Assembly (NCBI GenBank): GCA_018365995.1 | Contig: JAGZIY010000026.1 | Location: 1 to 18,773, forward strand | Direction: 5' to 3' | Source: Butyricicoccus pullicaecorum | Lineage (GTDB): Bacteria; Bacillota; Clostridia; Oscillospirales; Butyricicoccaceae | DNA length: 18,773 nt | Shown: one piece after another, positions 1-7,245 of the stretch | Position numbering within the stretch: position 1 is the first letter of the stretch | How the letters are laid out: each line of letters starts with the position of its first letter | Translations under genes and position numbers: made by a program | Notes under the pieces: generated by a model | Told to the model about the DNA's origin: nothing | The model's database searches: none | What the model saw: the letters and a program-made list of their open reading frames with translations, nothing else

Positions 1-121
1 TGGGATCATTGATTTTCGGATTGGAAGTGGGTATAATACTGTCAGTGGTTTTTTGAATTGACTGCCTCTCATCTGCGCCAACAGATGTGTTCAGGGCAGT
101 CTTTTCTATTTTATCAGTCAT
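1..121 (-). CDS. Start of an unidentified element gene (cut by window edge)
   Basis: A reading frame opens with ATG at 121-119 and stays open for 40 codons to the window edge. It overlaps the end of the MobC-like gene by 8 nt (ATGACTGA). An AAAGGAG ribosome site lies at 131-137, 9 nt before the start. The visible peptide begins MTDKIEKTALNTSVG and is hydrophilic and low in structure. The tight overlap and strong ribosome site argue for translational coupling in the integrase operon. In related mobilizable elements the gene here is often an AAA-type replication or helicase protein, but the visible part carries no motif that shows this. The product is unknown. Confidence 0.6.
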   Translation of the reverse strand, partial: MTDKIEKTALNTSVGADERQSIQKTTDSIIPTSNPKINDP

Positions 122-446
122 TTTCGTTTTCTCCTTTCAGCCCCTGCATGGTGACAGCGATCAGGTCGATGGTAGACAGCAGCTCTTCCGGGACATTCTC
201 TCCCATAGCGATGCGTTCAAGCTCTGCGAGAATCGCTGCCATCTGGGTTTTCAGGGCTTTGTGAACCCTTGGGTTCGGCTGCACCACCACTTCACGCCCC
301 ATACACTTGCGGTAACAGTATTCCTGCTTTGGAAGTCCCGACAGGGCTACTGCTCGGTTCAGTTCCTCCTGCTCTTCCGGTGAAACCCGAAATCCTACAG
401 TAATGCTGCGGAATCGGTTGTGTTTGTCTACATTTTTTGCTGACAT
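114..446 (-). CDS. MobC-like plasmid/element mobilization relaxosome protein
   Basis: A 110-residue protein. The N-terminal half (ITVGFRVSPEEQEELNRAV, then GLPKQEYC) has the look of the ribbon-helix-helix DNA-binding segment of small MobC-type relaxosome proteins. These help a relaxase bind and nick an origin of transfer. The rest is helical (TQMAAILAELERIA). I chose ATG at 446 because AAAGGAG (457-463) sits 10 nt upstream; the GTG at 455 would be too close to that site. The integrase stop (452-454) is 5 nt upstream, so the two genes are co-transcribed. No relaxase is visible and may lie beyond the window. It could also be a generic ribbon-helix-helix regulator. Confidence 0.65.
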   Translation of the reverse strand: MSAKNVDKHNRFRSITVGFRVSPEEQEELNRAVALSGLPKQEYCYRKCMGREVVVQPNPRVHKALKTQMAAILAELERIAMGENVPEELLSTIDLIAVTMQGLKGENEND

Positions 447-451
447 TAAAA

Positions 452-1528
452 TCACTCTCCTTTGTTCATGTCATTTAGTTTACTTGCCATTTCTTTTTGC
501 TTGGAAGGGAACAGGTGCGCATATCGGTAAGTGATTTCCACACTTTTGTGACCTACACGATTGGCTATGGCTACTGCTGAAAAGCCCATATCAATCAGAA
601 GGCTAATATGGCTATGACGCAAATCGTGTATCCTGATGCGCTTAACTCCGGCTGTTTTTGCTCCTCTGTCCATTTCTCTGTGGAGATAGCTCTTGTTAAT
701 GGTGAAAATACGATCTTTCTTTTTCAGTCCATACTGCATCCCGAAAAACTCCTTCATCTCCTCACAGAGGAACTCAGGCATCTGAATGGTACGATTGCTT
801 TGTTTGGTCTTAGGTGGTGTGATCACATCCCTTCCATTCAATCTCTGATAGGTCTTGTTAATTTTCACCGTTCCCCGCTCAAAGTCAAAGTCTGCCGGAG
901 TAAGAGCCAACAATTCGCCCTCACGGACGCCTGTCCAATAAAGCATCTGGAAGGCATAGTAGGATATAGGCTTGTCCATCATTACCTCGGCAAATTTCTG
1001 ATACTCCTCTTTCGTCCAAAACAACATTTCCTTACTTTCCTCACTCCCCATATTTCCAGCTTTCGCAGCTGGGTTGGAGCGCAGGTCATAAAATCGTACT
1101 GCGTGGTTAAAAATAGCAGACAGTTGATTATGAAGCGTTTTAAGATAGGTTGGGGAATAGGGCTTGTGCTTCTCGTCTCGATAGCCAAGCAGCTCATTTT
1201 GCCAGGCAATCACATCCTTTGTGACAATCTCATTGATTTTTCGTTTGCCAAAGTAGGGAACGATTTTGTTTTGGATAATGTTGTTCTTCGTTTGCCAAGT
1301 GCTCTCTTTCAGCCTTGCTTTCAGGTCATTGGTATAGATCTCAACAAAGGCTTCAAAGCTCATGTTCAAGTTTCCGGAACTCTGCTGCTTGAACTTTTCC
1401 TCCCATTCCAGTGCTTCACGGCGGGTGCTGAAACCACGCTTACACTTCTGCTTGCGCTCTCCTGTCCAGTCTGTATACTGTGTGACTACATACCACGAAC
1501 CACTGTCTTTGTTCTTATATGCTGGCAT
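452..1528 (-). CDS. int: Tyrosine recombinase (site-specific integrase), Tn916/phage type
   Basis: A 358-residue integrase that would catalyse insertion and excision of the element. Residues 1-48 match the arm-binding domain typical of Tn916-type integrases (SWYVVTQYTDWTGERKQ). Residues 55-150 are the SAM-like core-binding domain. The catalytic domain has the full set of residues: Arg202 (TGVREGELLAL), a beta-hairpin Lys at 240 or 242 (PPKTKQSNRTI), His301 and Arg304 (HDLRH), His327 (GHKS) and the nucleophile Tyr336 (YRYAHL). I chose ATG at 1528 because AGGAAGG lies about 5 nt upstream; longer frames lack a site. The start overlaps the end of the excisionase-like gene by 14 nt. Nothing looks broken, so the element may still be mobile. 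Confidence 0.93.
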   Translation of the reverse strand: MPAYKNKDSGSWYVVTQYTDWTGERKQKCKRGFSTRREALEWEEKFKQQSSGNLNMSFEAFVEIYTNDLKARLKESTWQTKNNIIQNKIVPYFGKRKINEIVTKDVIAWQNELLGYRDEKHKPYSPTYLKTLHNQLSAIFNHAVRFYDLRSNPAAKAGNMGSEESKEMLFWTKEEYQKFAEVMMDKPISYYAFQMLYWTGVREGELLALTPADFDFERGTVKINKTYQRLNGRDVITPPKTKQSNRTIQMPEFLCEEMKEFFGMQYGLKKKDRIFTINKSYLHREMDRGAKTAGVKRIRIHDLRHSHISLLIDMGFSAVAIANRVGHKSVEITYRYAHLFPSKQKEMASKLNDMNKGE

Positions 1529-1715
1529 CTTCTTCCTTCCTTTCTGCTCCATAGAGCCTTTCGTTGAAATACTGACGGTTGAGGCGTCCCGAAACGGTAA
1601 CAAAACCTTTCGCTTCCAGTTCTTCGTTAAGCTGGTGCATAATCTTGTATGCGTGGCTTATTGAAATGTCAAGTTCTCTGGCTACCTCATCTACTCGTAT
1701 AAATTTCTTTTCCAT
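1515..1715 (-). CDS. Excisionase-like small winged-helix DNA-binding protein
   Basis: A 66-residue protein beginning MEKKFIRVDEVARELDIS. The first 40 residues form a helix-turn-helix of the MerR/excisionase sort (VDEVARELDISISHAYKIM), followed by a wing-like GFVTVSGRLNRQYF. Small proteins of this form directly precede Tn916-type integrases and either bend DNA for excision or regulate int. AGGAGG (1722-1727) lies 6 nt before the ATG. The end overlaps the integrase start, so the two are translationally coupled. Function as an excisionase is inferred from family and position. Confidence 0.75.
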   Translation of the reverse strand: MEKKFIRVDEVARELDISISHAYKIMHQLNEELEAKGFVTVSGRLNRQYFNERLYGAERKEEDASI

Positions 1716-1763
1716 AAGAATCCTCCTCTCTATACATTAAACATATTAGTTTAAGTATGTGTT

Positions 1764-1777
1764 CTTAGTATACTAAG
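1764..1777. promoter_or_regulatory. Probable operator: perfect 14-bp palindrome
   Basis: CTTAGTATACTAAG is perfectly self-complementary and covers the -10 box of the integrase operon promoter. A second inverted repeat, TTAAAC-N6-GTTTAA, lies just downstream at 1737-1754. A repressor bound at either site would block transcription. The divergent XRE-type repressor gene is the natural candidate. Confidence 0.65.
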
Positions 1778-1795
1778 CAAATTCCGTTATGTCAA
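1767..1795 (-). promoter_or_regulatory. Promoter for the excisionase-integrase-mob operon
   Basis: Reading the minus strand: TTGACA (1795-1790), a 17-nt spacer, TATACT (1772-1767). The -35 is a perfect match and the -10 matches 5 of 6. It lies about 50 nt before the excisionase-like start. Its -10 box sits inside the 14-bp palindrome at 1764-1777. Confidence 0.8.
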
Positions 1796-1837
1796 TAGGT
1801 TTTTGAGAAAATATTAAACTTTTTTATTTAGGTTATC

Positions 1838-1867
1838 TTGACATTAACTAAACATTTATGCTATGCT
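1838..1867 (+). promoter_or_regulatory. Promoter for the divergent XRE repressor gene
   Basis: TTGACA (1838-1843), an 18-nt spacer and TATGCT (1862-1867), about 32 nt before the ATG at 1899. The spacer holds TTAACTAAACAT, which resembles in inverted orientation part of the 1737-1754 repeat (ATTAGTTTAA). One repressor could act on both promoters. Confidence 0.6.
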
Positions 1868-1898
1868 TATGTCAACAACTCAAAAGGAGCGAAAGTCT

Positions 1899-2423
1899 AT
1901 GGCAATCGGTGAAAGAATCCGTTTTATCCGCAATCTGCGTGGTATGACACAAAAATGGCTTGGTCAGGCTGTGGGGTTTCCTCAAAAGACCGCTGATATT
2001 CGCATGGCTCAGTATGAGTCTGGCTCCAGAACTCCCAAAGATGATCTGGTAAAATCTCTTGCAGATGTCCTGGAGGTTTCTCCATTGGCGCTGAAAGTCC
2101 CCGATATTGACAGTGATCTTGGCTTTATCCATACTCTGTTTGCCATTGAGGACATTCATGGCATAAGAGTAGAAAAGCAAGGTGAGGAAATACATATCGT
2201 CTTTGACGGTAGCAAGCGAACAATGAATGAATCCATTTTCAAAATGCTGTCTGCATGGGCTGACCAGGCTGAAAAGCTCAAAGCAGGTGAAATCAGCAAG
2301 GAGCAGTATGACCATTGGCGTTATACCTTCCCGGCAGAGGACACCACCCAGCGTTGGGCTAAAGTTCCCTCGCAAGAACTCAGCGATCTGCTTATCAATG
2401 CCTTGAAAGAGGACGCAGAATAA
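1899..2423 (+). CDS. XRE-family (phage cI-like) helix-turn-helix regulator of the element
   Basis: A 174-residue protein. Residues 4-62 are a classic XRE helix-turn-helix (IGERIRFIRNLRGMTQKWLG, then IRMAQYESGSRTP), followed by an uncharacterised C-terminal region. I chose ATG at 1899 over the ATG at 1863 because AAAAGGAG (1882-1889) ends 9 nt upstream. It is transcribed away from the integrase operon and shares a 180-nt control region with it, the arrangement of a lysogeny-type repressor. The C-terminal part (EEIHIVF, then KMLSAWADQAEKLKAGEI) may sense a signal or form dimers; no LexA-type protease residues are evident. It probably represses the int operon through the palindromes at 1737-1777. 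Confidence 0.85.
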   Translation: MAIGERIRFIRNLRGMTQKWLGQAVGFPQKTADIRMAQYESGSRTPKDDLVKSLADVLEVSPLALKVPDIDSDLGFIHTLFAIEDIHGIRVEKQGEEIHIVFDGSKRTMNESIFKMLSAWADQAEKLKAGEISKEQYDHWRYTFPAEDTTQRWAKVPSQELSDLLINALKEDAE

Positions 2424-2442
2424 CTGAAAAAAGGACGCCAAA

Positions 2443-2475
2443 AAGCCCGTACTGACATCCCATCAGTACGGGCTT
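2443..2475. terminator. Strong bidirectional terminator hairpin
   Basis: A perfect 13-bp stem (AAGCCCGTACTGA at 2443-2455 with its complement at 2463-2475) and a 7-nt loop. Read on the minus strand it is followed by a run of T, so it can stop guaA transcripts about 170 nt after the gene. Read on the plus strand it lies 20 nt after the repressor stop with a weaker T tract. It insulates guaA and the element from each other. Confidence 0.85.
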
Positions 2476-2492
2476 ACTTGTTAATATGGATA

Positions 2493-2528
2493 TTTGTGAG
2501 AAATAAGAAATTATTCTTTACTCACAAA
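2493..2528. repeat. Inverted repeats near the element end
   Basis: TTTGTGAG (2493-2500) pairs perfectly with CTCACAAA (2521-2528), and AAGAA/TTCTT can pair inside the loop. A second imperfect pair follows at about 2530-2560 (CACTTGAAG with CTTCAGTG). These lie between the terminator and the presumed attachment site, where integrase or excisionase arm sites would be expected. That role is inference. Confidence 0.4.
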
Positions 2529-2642
2529 CCACTTGAAGCACAGAATAATTGCACTTCAGTGAAATCTTATCAAAACCTTATCAGAACACGGGAACGAAGT
2601 CCGGAAAGCATTGATATTACTGGCTTTTTCGGATTTTTCGTT

Positions 2643-2670
2643 TTATTCCCACTCGATTGTAGCAGGTGGC
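2643..2670. other. Presumed attachment site of the element in the guaA 3' end
   Basis: The last codons of guaA encode the conserved ending IEWE-stop. The 3' end of guaA is an established target of tyrosine-recombinase islands, and an element with an integrase ends exactly here. Insertion at this spot leaves guaA intact because the incoming copy restores the terminal codons. The matching copy should lie at the far end of the element, left of base 1. I found no second copy of TTCCCACTCGA inside this window. Confidence 0.55.
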
Positions 2671-4184
2671 TTTGAGGTAATATCATACACAATTCGATTA
2701 ATATGCTTCACCTCATTTACGATACGCACAGAAATGCGATCGAGCACCTCATACGGAATACGCGCCCAGTCGGCAGTCATAAAGTCCGACGTAGTCACGC
2801 CACGCAGCGCAAGCGTATAATCGTAGGTGCGACCATCTCCCATAACGCCAACCGATCGCATACCGGTCAAAACCGCAAAGTACTGATTGATCTCACGATC
2901 CAATCCTGCCTTTGCGATTTCCTCACGGAAGATCCAATCTGCCTCTTGGAGGATAGCAACCTTATCCGGTGTCACCTCACCCAGCACACGGATACCCAGT
3001 CCCGGTCCGGGGAATGGCTGACGCCATACGAGATAATCCGGCAGACCAAGCTCAAGACCCATTGCGCGCACCTCATCTTTAAATAACAGACGCAGCGGCT
3101 CGATGAGTTCCTTAAAATCAACAACACTAGGTAGTCCGCCCACATTGTGATGGCTCTTAATCACTGCACTGTCTCCCAGGCCAGACTCAATAACATCTGG
3201 ATAGATCGTACCCTGTACAAGGAAATCCACAGCGCCGATTTTCCGTGCTTCGTCCTCGAATACGCGGATAAATTCTTCACCAATCGCCTTACGCTTTGCT
3301 TCCGGATCGGTCAGACCTGTAAGCTTACTAAAAAAGCGTTCCTGTACATTGGCGCGAACAAAATGGGAGTCAAATCGGGTTGCGAATGCCTCCTCAACCT
3401 CATCCCCCTCATTTTTGCGCATGAGACCAGTATCTACAAACACACATGTCAGTTGCTTGCCGACCGCCTTGGATACGAGTGCTGCAACAACAGAAGAATC
3501 CACACCGCCCGACAGTGCACACAGCACCTTGCCAGTGCCCACTTTCTCGCGGATCGCTGCAATCTGCTGTTCAATATAACGGGTCATTGTCCAGTCGCCT
3601 GTGCAGCCGCAAACATCATACAGGAAATGCTTGAGCATATCCGCGCCATGTGGGGTATGATTTACCTCTGGATGGAACTGTACGCCATAGAATCTCTGCT
3701 CTGCACATTCCATTGCAGCTGTTGGGCAGGTATCCGTGGTACCTGTCACACGAAATCCCTCTGGAACCTCGGAAATAAAGTCTGTATGACTCATCCAGCA
3801 CACTTCCCGTGACTCCAAGTCAGAGAACAGCTTGCTACTCTTGTCGAGCTGCACCTGTGTCTTGCCATATTCGCTCTTTTCTGCCGCATTGGATACCGTA
3901 CCACCTAACAGGTATGCCATCAGCTGACAGCCATAACAAATACCCAAAACTGGAATTCCAAGGTCAAAGATTGCCTTATCACAGCGCGGCGATGTGTCCT
4001 CGTATACGCTGTTCGGTCCACCAGTAAAGATGATACCCACCGGATTCATTGCCTTGATTTCTTCCAACGGGGTTTTATAAGATTTTACTTCACAATAAAC
4101 ATGATGTTCACGCACACGACGTGCAATAAGCTGGTTATACTGACCGCCAAAGTCCAGCACCAGAACGAGCTGATGATGCTCCAT
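2643..4184 (-). CDS. guaA: GMP synthase (glutamine-hydrolysing)
   Basis: A 513-residue enzyme that aminates XMP to GMP with ATP and glutamine, the last step of GMP synthesis. Residues 5-190 are a class I glutamine amidotransferase with Cys86 (GICYGCQ), His171 and Glu173 (VQFHPEV). Residues 200-390 are the ATP pyrophosphatase domain with the P-loop SGGVDSS (225-231). The C-terminal dimerization domain ends in the family-typical IEWE. Length is normal. The ATG at 4184 is preceded at 9 nt by GGAGGG (4194-4199). The leader is about 35 nt, too short for a purine riboswitch, so none regulates it here. Confidence 0.98.
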   Translation of the reverse strand: MEHHQLVLVLDFGGQYNQLIARRVREHHVYCEVKSYKTPLEEIKAMNPVGIIFTGGPNSVYEDTSPRCDKAIFDLGIPVLGICYGCQLMAYLLGGTVSNAAEKSEYGKTQVQLDKSSKLFSDLESREVCWMSHTDFISEVPEGFRVTGTTDTCPTAAMECAEQRFYGVQFHPEVNHTPHGADMLKHFLYDVCGCTGDWTMTRYIEQQIAAIREKVGTGKVLCALSGGVDSSVVAALVSKAVGKQLTCVFVDTGLMRKNEGDEVEEAFATRFDSHFVRANVQERFFSKLTGLTDPEAKRKAIGEEFIRVFEDEARKIGAVDFLVQGTIYPDVIESGLGDSAVIKSHHNVGGLPSVVDFKELIEPLRLLFKDEVRAMGLELGLPDYLVWRQPFPGPGLGIRVLGEVTPDKVAILQEADWIFREEIAKAGLDREINQYFAVLTGMRSVGVMGDGRTYDYTLALRGVTTSDFMTADWARIPYEVLDRISVRIVNEVKHINRIVYDITSKPPATIEWE

Positions 4185-4224
4185 GTTTCAGTTCCCTCCA
4201 AATAATTTTATTTACTTAGATAAA

Positions 4225-4253
4225 ATTATGCCATATTTTACGCATTTGGGCAA
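4225..4253 (-). promoter_or_regulatory. Promoter of guaA
   Basis: Minus strand: TTGCCC (4253-4248), a 17-nt spacer and CATAAT (4230-4225), about 40 nt before the guaA ATG. No riboswitch or T-box element fits in the remaining leader. Confidence 0.6.
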
Positions 4254-4387
4254 GTCCTTTCGAGCAGAATTGTAATTTTTTACACAACCTGCACAGATTG
4301 TCGGGACATATAGAAAAGGACTCCCGCAGGTTGCTGTGCCAAGCACCTGTCATATGAAAATTTGAGCCTTCTATGCGTTGTATATTT

Positions 4388-4416
4388 TTGAAAATTCCGG
4401 CAATACTCTTTCATAT
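4388..4416 (+). promoter_or_regulatory. Possible promoter of the S-layer-homology gene
   Basis: TTGAAA (4388-4393), a 17-nt spacer and TCATAT (4411-4416), 26 nt before the ATG. The -10 is a weak match. The stretch 4254-4387 between this and the guaA promoter holds only a loose inverted pair (AACCTGC at about 4285 with GCAGGTT at about 4327) and no gene. Confidence 0.35.
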
Positions 4417-4442
4417 ATTTCTTGCAAAGGACGGGTATTACA

Positions 4443-5387
4443 ATGAATACATGGTTAAGAAAAAGTTTGCTCTGTACAGTGTGTGTGCTCACCTTTATGA
4501 TGCCCTGTGCCGCATTCTGGCAGGATCGGGTACAGGCATTTTCCGAGGAGAGCCTGCTCACGTCCTCCATGGGACATGTACCTGTGGCACAGACCATAGA
4601 GGAGCGAACGGTTGCAGACGTTATGGTTCGCTTTCCTCTTTGCGCATCGGATCCAGATGGTGATACCATAACGCTCAAACTCATTGACCAGCCGCGGCTT
4701 GGTACAGCCGTTCTGGACAACGGCAGCCTAATCTACACCCCGGCGGCAAACCGTACAGGTACCGACCATTTTTCCTACTGTGCAGTCGATACCTTAGGCA
4801 ACGAGTCTGATCCCGCCCGCATTTCTGTCAAAATCGAGCGCAACCCTTCTGCTGTCACCTATGCGGATATGACACACAATCCCAATCACCTTGCAGCCGT
4901 TCGCCTCGCGCAGAAAGGTATCTTTCTGGGCGAAAAAATCGGTACCTCTTATTTCCTACACCCCAATCAGCCCATGACACGCAGTGAATTCATCGCCATG
5001 ACAGCAGCCGCGGCAGATCTTGATATCACCCAAACCACCTGCACGGATTTTCAAGATGACAGTGCGCTGTCTCCTTGGGCAAAGCCGTATATCAGCGCAG
5101 CGGCAGGCGCCGGACTGATCCAAGGCTATCAGACTGCTTCTGGAAGTGCTGAAATCCGTGGAGAAAACCCCATCACCATCTCTGAGGCATCAGTCATCGT
5201 GTCTCATCTTTTGGACACCATACCGGCTGAGGGCACGGTATCTTACCAAGCTGTACCTGCATGGGCAGCAGATGCTACTCGTCAGCTTGCACAGGCGGAC
5301 ATTCTCCCGACGACCTCTGACTTCAACCTGAATGCACCCGTAACCCGTGAGCTTGCGTGCACAATGCTCTACAAAATCCTCAAATGA
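4443..5387 (+). CDS. Exported protein: Ig-like domain plus three S-layer-homology repeats
   Basis: A 314-residue cell-surface protein. Residues 1-32 are a signal peptide: positive start (NTWLRK), hydrophobic core (LLCTVCVLTFMM), likely cut after VQA. Residues 50-133 look like a cadherin/Big_9-type bacterial Ig domain (DPDGDTITLKLIDQPRLG, then LIYTPAANRTGTDHFSYC), with DPDGD as a likely calcium site. Three S-layer-homology repeats follow at about 139-195, 200-258 and 262-314 (YADMTHNPNHLAAVRLAQKG, TDFQDDSALSPWAKPYISAA, VPAWAADATRQLAQADILP). Such repeats anchor proteins to pyruvylated wall polymers. The ATG at 4443 follows AAAGGA (4426-4431) at 11 nt. It stands alone between minus-strand genes. 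The Ig domain may bind a partner, but none is identified. Confidence 0.85.
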   Translation: MNTWLRKSLLCTVCVLTFMMPCAAFWQDRVQAFSEESLLTSSMGHVPVAQTIEERTVADVMVRFPLCASDPDGDTITLKLIDQPRLGTAVLDNGSLIYTPAANRTGTDHFSYCAVDTLGNESDPARISVKIERNPSAVTYADMTHNPNHLAAVRLAQKGIFLGEKIGTSYFLHPNQPMTRSEFIAMTAAAADLDITQTTCTDFQDDSALSPWAKPYISAAAGAGLIQGYQTASGSAEIRGENPITISEASVIVSHLLDTIPAEGTVSYQAVPAWAADATRQLAQADILPTTSDFNLNAPVTRELACTMLYKILK

Positions 5388-5393
5388 GTGCAC

Positions 5394-5436
5394 AGAGCGG
5401 ATCGCCCATCTCTAGGGTAATCCGCTCTTTCTTTTT
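5394..5436 (+). terminator. Terminator of the S-layer-homology gene
   Basis: A 9-bp stem (AGAGCGGAT at 5394-5402 with ATCCGCTCT at 5420-5428), then TTCTTTTT. It begins 7 nt after the stop. Its T tract reaches the stop codon of the convergent rqcH gene. Confidence 0.8.
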
Positions 5437-7204
5437 ATCGGACACGCAAAGACTCTATGAACGCCTCGTCCGGAGTGACAAACGCAGTCTGATAAACGTG
5501 ATAGATCACAAAGCCCGGCTTTGCACCAGATGGCTTTTTCAGATTACGCACCTCCGTGTAATCGACCGGAACCATAGAGGAGGTTCGTGCCTTGGAATGG
5601 AACGCCGCAATCATAGCAGCCTCTGTCATTGCCTGATCGCTTGGTGTTCTGCCATCTGTAACCAAAATGACATGCGACCCATGAATTTTTTGTGTATGGA
5701 ACCACCAGTCGCTCTTAAACGCCGTTTTCATACTAAGCAAATCATTTTGCAGGTTGTTCTTTCCCGCCCAAACCGAAAATCCATCGCTTGTGCGATACTC
5801 ATATGGAATAGAGCGTGCCGGCTTCTGTTTCCTGCTGCGCTGTCTGTTGGAAAGGATACCCGTCTGCATCAGCTCCTCTCTCAGTTCCGCAAGGTCTGCT
5901 TCATTCTCAGCTTCATCAAGCGCCGCGAGCACGCTTTCCAGATAATCCAGTTCCTTATCGCCCTGTTCTATCTGCTTCGTCAGCATCTGCTCTGCTGTCT
6001 TTGCTTTCTGATACAGCCTAAAATACTTTTGCGCATTCTGTTGTGGGGTCAAACGTACATCAAGGGAAATCTCTACCTCCACACATTCTGGATCATAATA
6101 ATCAACAACCTTTGCCGTGCGCATTCCCTTTTCCAGCTGATAGAAATTTGCTGAAATGAGTTCTCCCCGCCGCTTATACTTTTCACGCTCGTGCGTCTTT
6201 GCAAGTTCCTGCCTCTGTGCCGCAAGCTTTCGTACCAACCGATCTCTTGCTGCGGTCACGGTGCGCAGCATATCGCCGGACTTACGGTGCATCCGCTCTG
6301 CCTGCCCCTTCTTCTCATAGAAGTTTGCCAGCAATGCAGAGAAATCCGAAAACTCCTGAAGCTGCATCTGTTCGCCATATTGGGTGATTGGCATCGAGGA
6401 AAAATCAAATGCACTTTTGTCGTCTATTCTGGTCAGCAGATAGGGCTTGCCTTTACCCGCCTGCACGTCCGACAAAAATGCTGTAAAGGTCTCAAACAGT
6501 CGTTTCTTGTCATCTTCAGTCAAATCATTTACCGGCTTTACAGACTCTCCCAGCGCACGAAAAGCAATTTCTCGACACAAAAGTGGGGATAATCCACGAA
6601 ATGACGATAGCAGCCAGCGGTCTGCCCCCATCTCTCCAGACATCTGTGTAAAGGCAGCACGTAGTCCTGTTTCCGATACTGTAAAGGGGTCTGACTTGTC
6701 CATCTGTTCGGGCGGCATATGATAAAACAGCCCGGGCAAAATCTGACGTTTTCCTGAAATATCACCATCTACCCGACGAATGGCATCTACAATACGCCCC
6801 GCCTCATCTTTGAGGATCAAGTTTGAATACTTGCCCATAAGTTCGGCAACCACATAGCGTTTGACAGGTACGCCCATTTCATCGGTCGTGTCCAATTCCA
6901 AAATTGCCATACGTTCGAGCGCCGGCTGGGTCAGCGAAACAATTTTTGCGCCCTGAATGTGCTTGCGCAGCAGCATACAGAACATGGGCGGTGCTGCCGG
7001 ATTCTCACGGTTTTGCTCGATCAAATGGATACGCGGTGCAGATGCAGACGCAGAGAGCAACAGACGGCAAGCGCCCTGCCCACCGCGAATCTGTAATACA
7101 ATTTCTTCGCGGTCGGGCTGATATACTTTTTCAATCCTTCCGCCTGCGATTCGTCCATTGAGTTCGGACAAAACCGCACGCAGACATATTGCATCTAATG
7201 GCAT
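5435..7204 (-). CDS. rqcH: RqcH (NFACT family), ribosome quality-control protein
   Basis: A 589-residue NFACT protein, the bacterial counterpart of Rqc2/NEMF. It binds 50S subunits carrying stalled peptidyl-tRNA and recruits tRNA-Ala to add C-terminal alanine tails that mark the peptide for degradation. Older annotations call it fibronectin-binding protein. Residues 1-170 are NFACT-N (MPLDAICLRAVLSELNGRI, then GGRIEKVYQP). A helix-hairpin-helix and a long coiled coil follow to about 440. NFACT-R is at the C-terminus (SDGFSVWAGKNNLQNDLLS, SDWWFHTQKIHGSHVILV). The functional acidic-Arg pair of NFACT-N is Glu97-Arg98, where Bacillus subtilis has Asp97-Arg98. The ATG at 7204 has AGGAGG 6 nt upstream. 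It lies 41 nt after nif3, probably in the same operon. Confidence 0.95.
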   Translation of the reverse strand: MPLDAICLRAVLSELNGRIAGGRIEKVYQPDREEIVLQIRGGQGACRLLLSASASAPRIHLIEQNRENPAAPPMFCMLLRKHIQGAKIVSLTQPALERMAILELDTTDEMGVPVKRYVVAELMGKYSNLILKDEAGRIVDAIRRVDGDISGKRQILPGLFYHMPPEQMDKSDPFTVSETGLRAAFTQMSGEMGADRWLLSSFRGLSPLLCREIAFRALGESVKPVNDLTEDDKKRLFETFTAFLSDVQAGKGKPYLLTRIDDKSAFDFSSMPITQYGEQMQLQEFSDFSALLANFYEKKGQAERMHRKSGDMLRTVTAARDRLVRKLAAQRQELAKTHEREKYKRRGELISANFYQLEKGMRTAKVVDYYDPECVEVEISLDVRLTPQQNAQKYFRLYQKAKTAEQMLTKQIEQGDKELDYLESVLAALDEAENEADLAELREELMQTGILSNRQRSRKQKPARSIPYEYRTSDGFSVWAGKNNLQNDLLSMKTAFKSDWWFHTQKIHGSHVILVTDGRTPSDQAMTEAAMIAAFHSKARTSSMVPVDYTEVRNLKKPSGAKPGFVIYHVYQTAFVTPDEAFIESLRVR

Positions 7205-7245
7205 AGATAACCTCCTGTACAGCAGAAAGCGTTTCTCTGCTGCCT

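Noticed and set aside
608..1567. 319-codon plus-strand frame
   Set aside because: It is antisense to the integrase, has no ribosome site and shows no family resemblance; the integrase on the other strand is certain.
1872..2441. 189-codon minus-strand frame
   Set aside because: It is antisense to the XRE repressor, which has a clear ribosome site and domain.
2478..2675. 65-codon plus-strand frame after the repressor
   Set aside because: It has no ribosome site, crosses the inverted repeats and runs into the guaA end in antisense.
3147..3812. 221-codon plus-strand frame
   Set aside because: It is antisense to guaA, whose motifs are complete.
4185..4260. Purine riboswitch before guaA
   Set aside because: The promoter lies about 40 nt before the ATG, leaving no room for the aptamer, and no aptamer sequence is seen.
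5357..6154. 265-codon plus-strand frame
   Set aside because: It is antisense to rqcH and overlaps the S-layer gene terminator.
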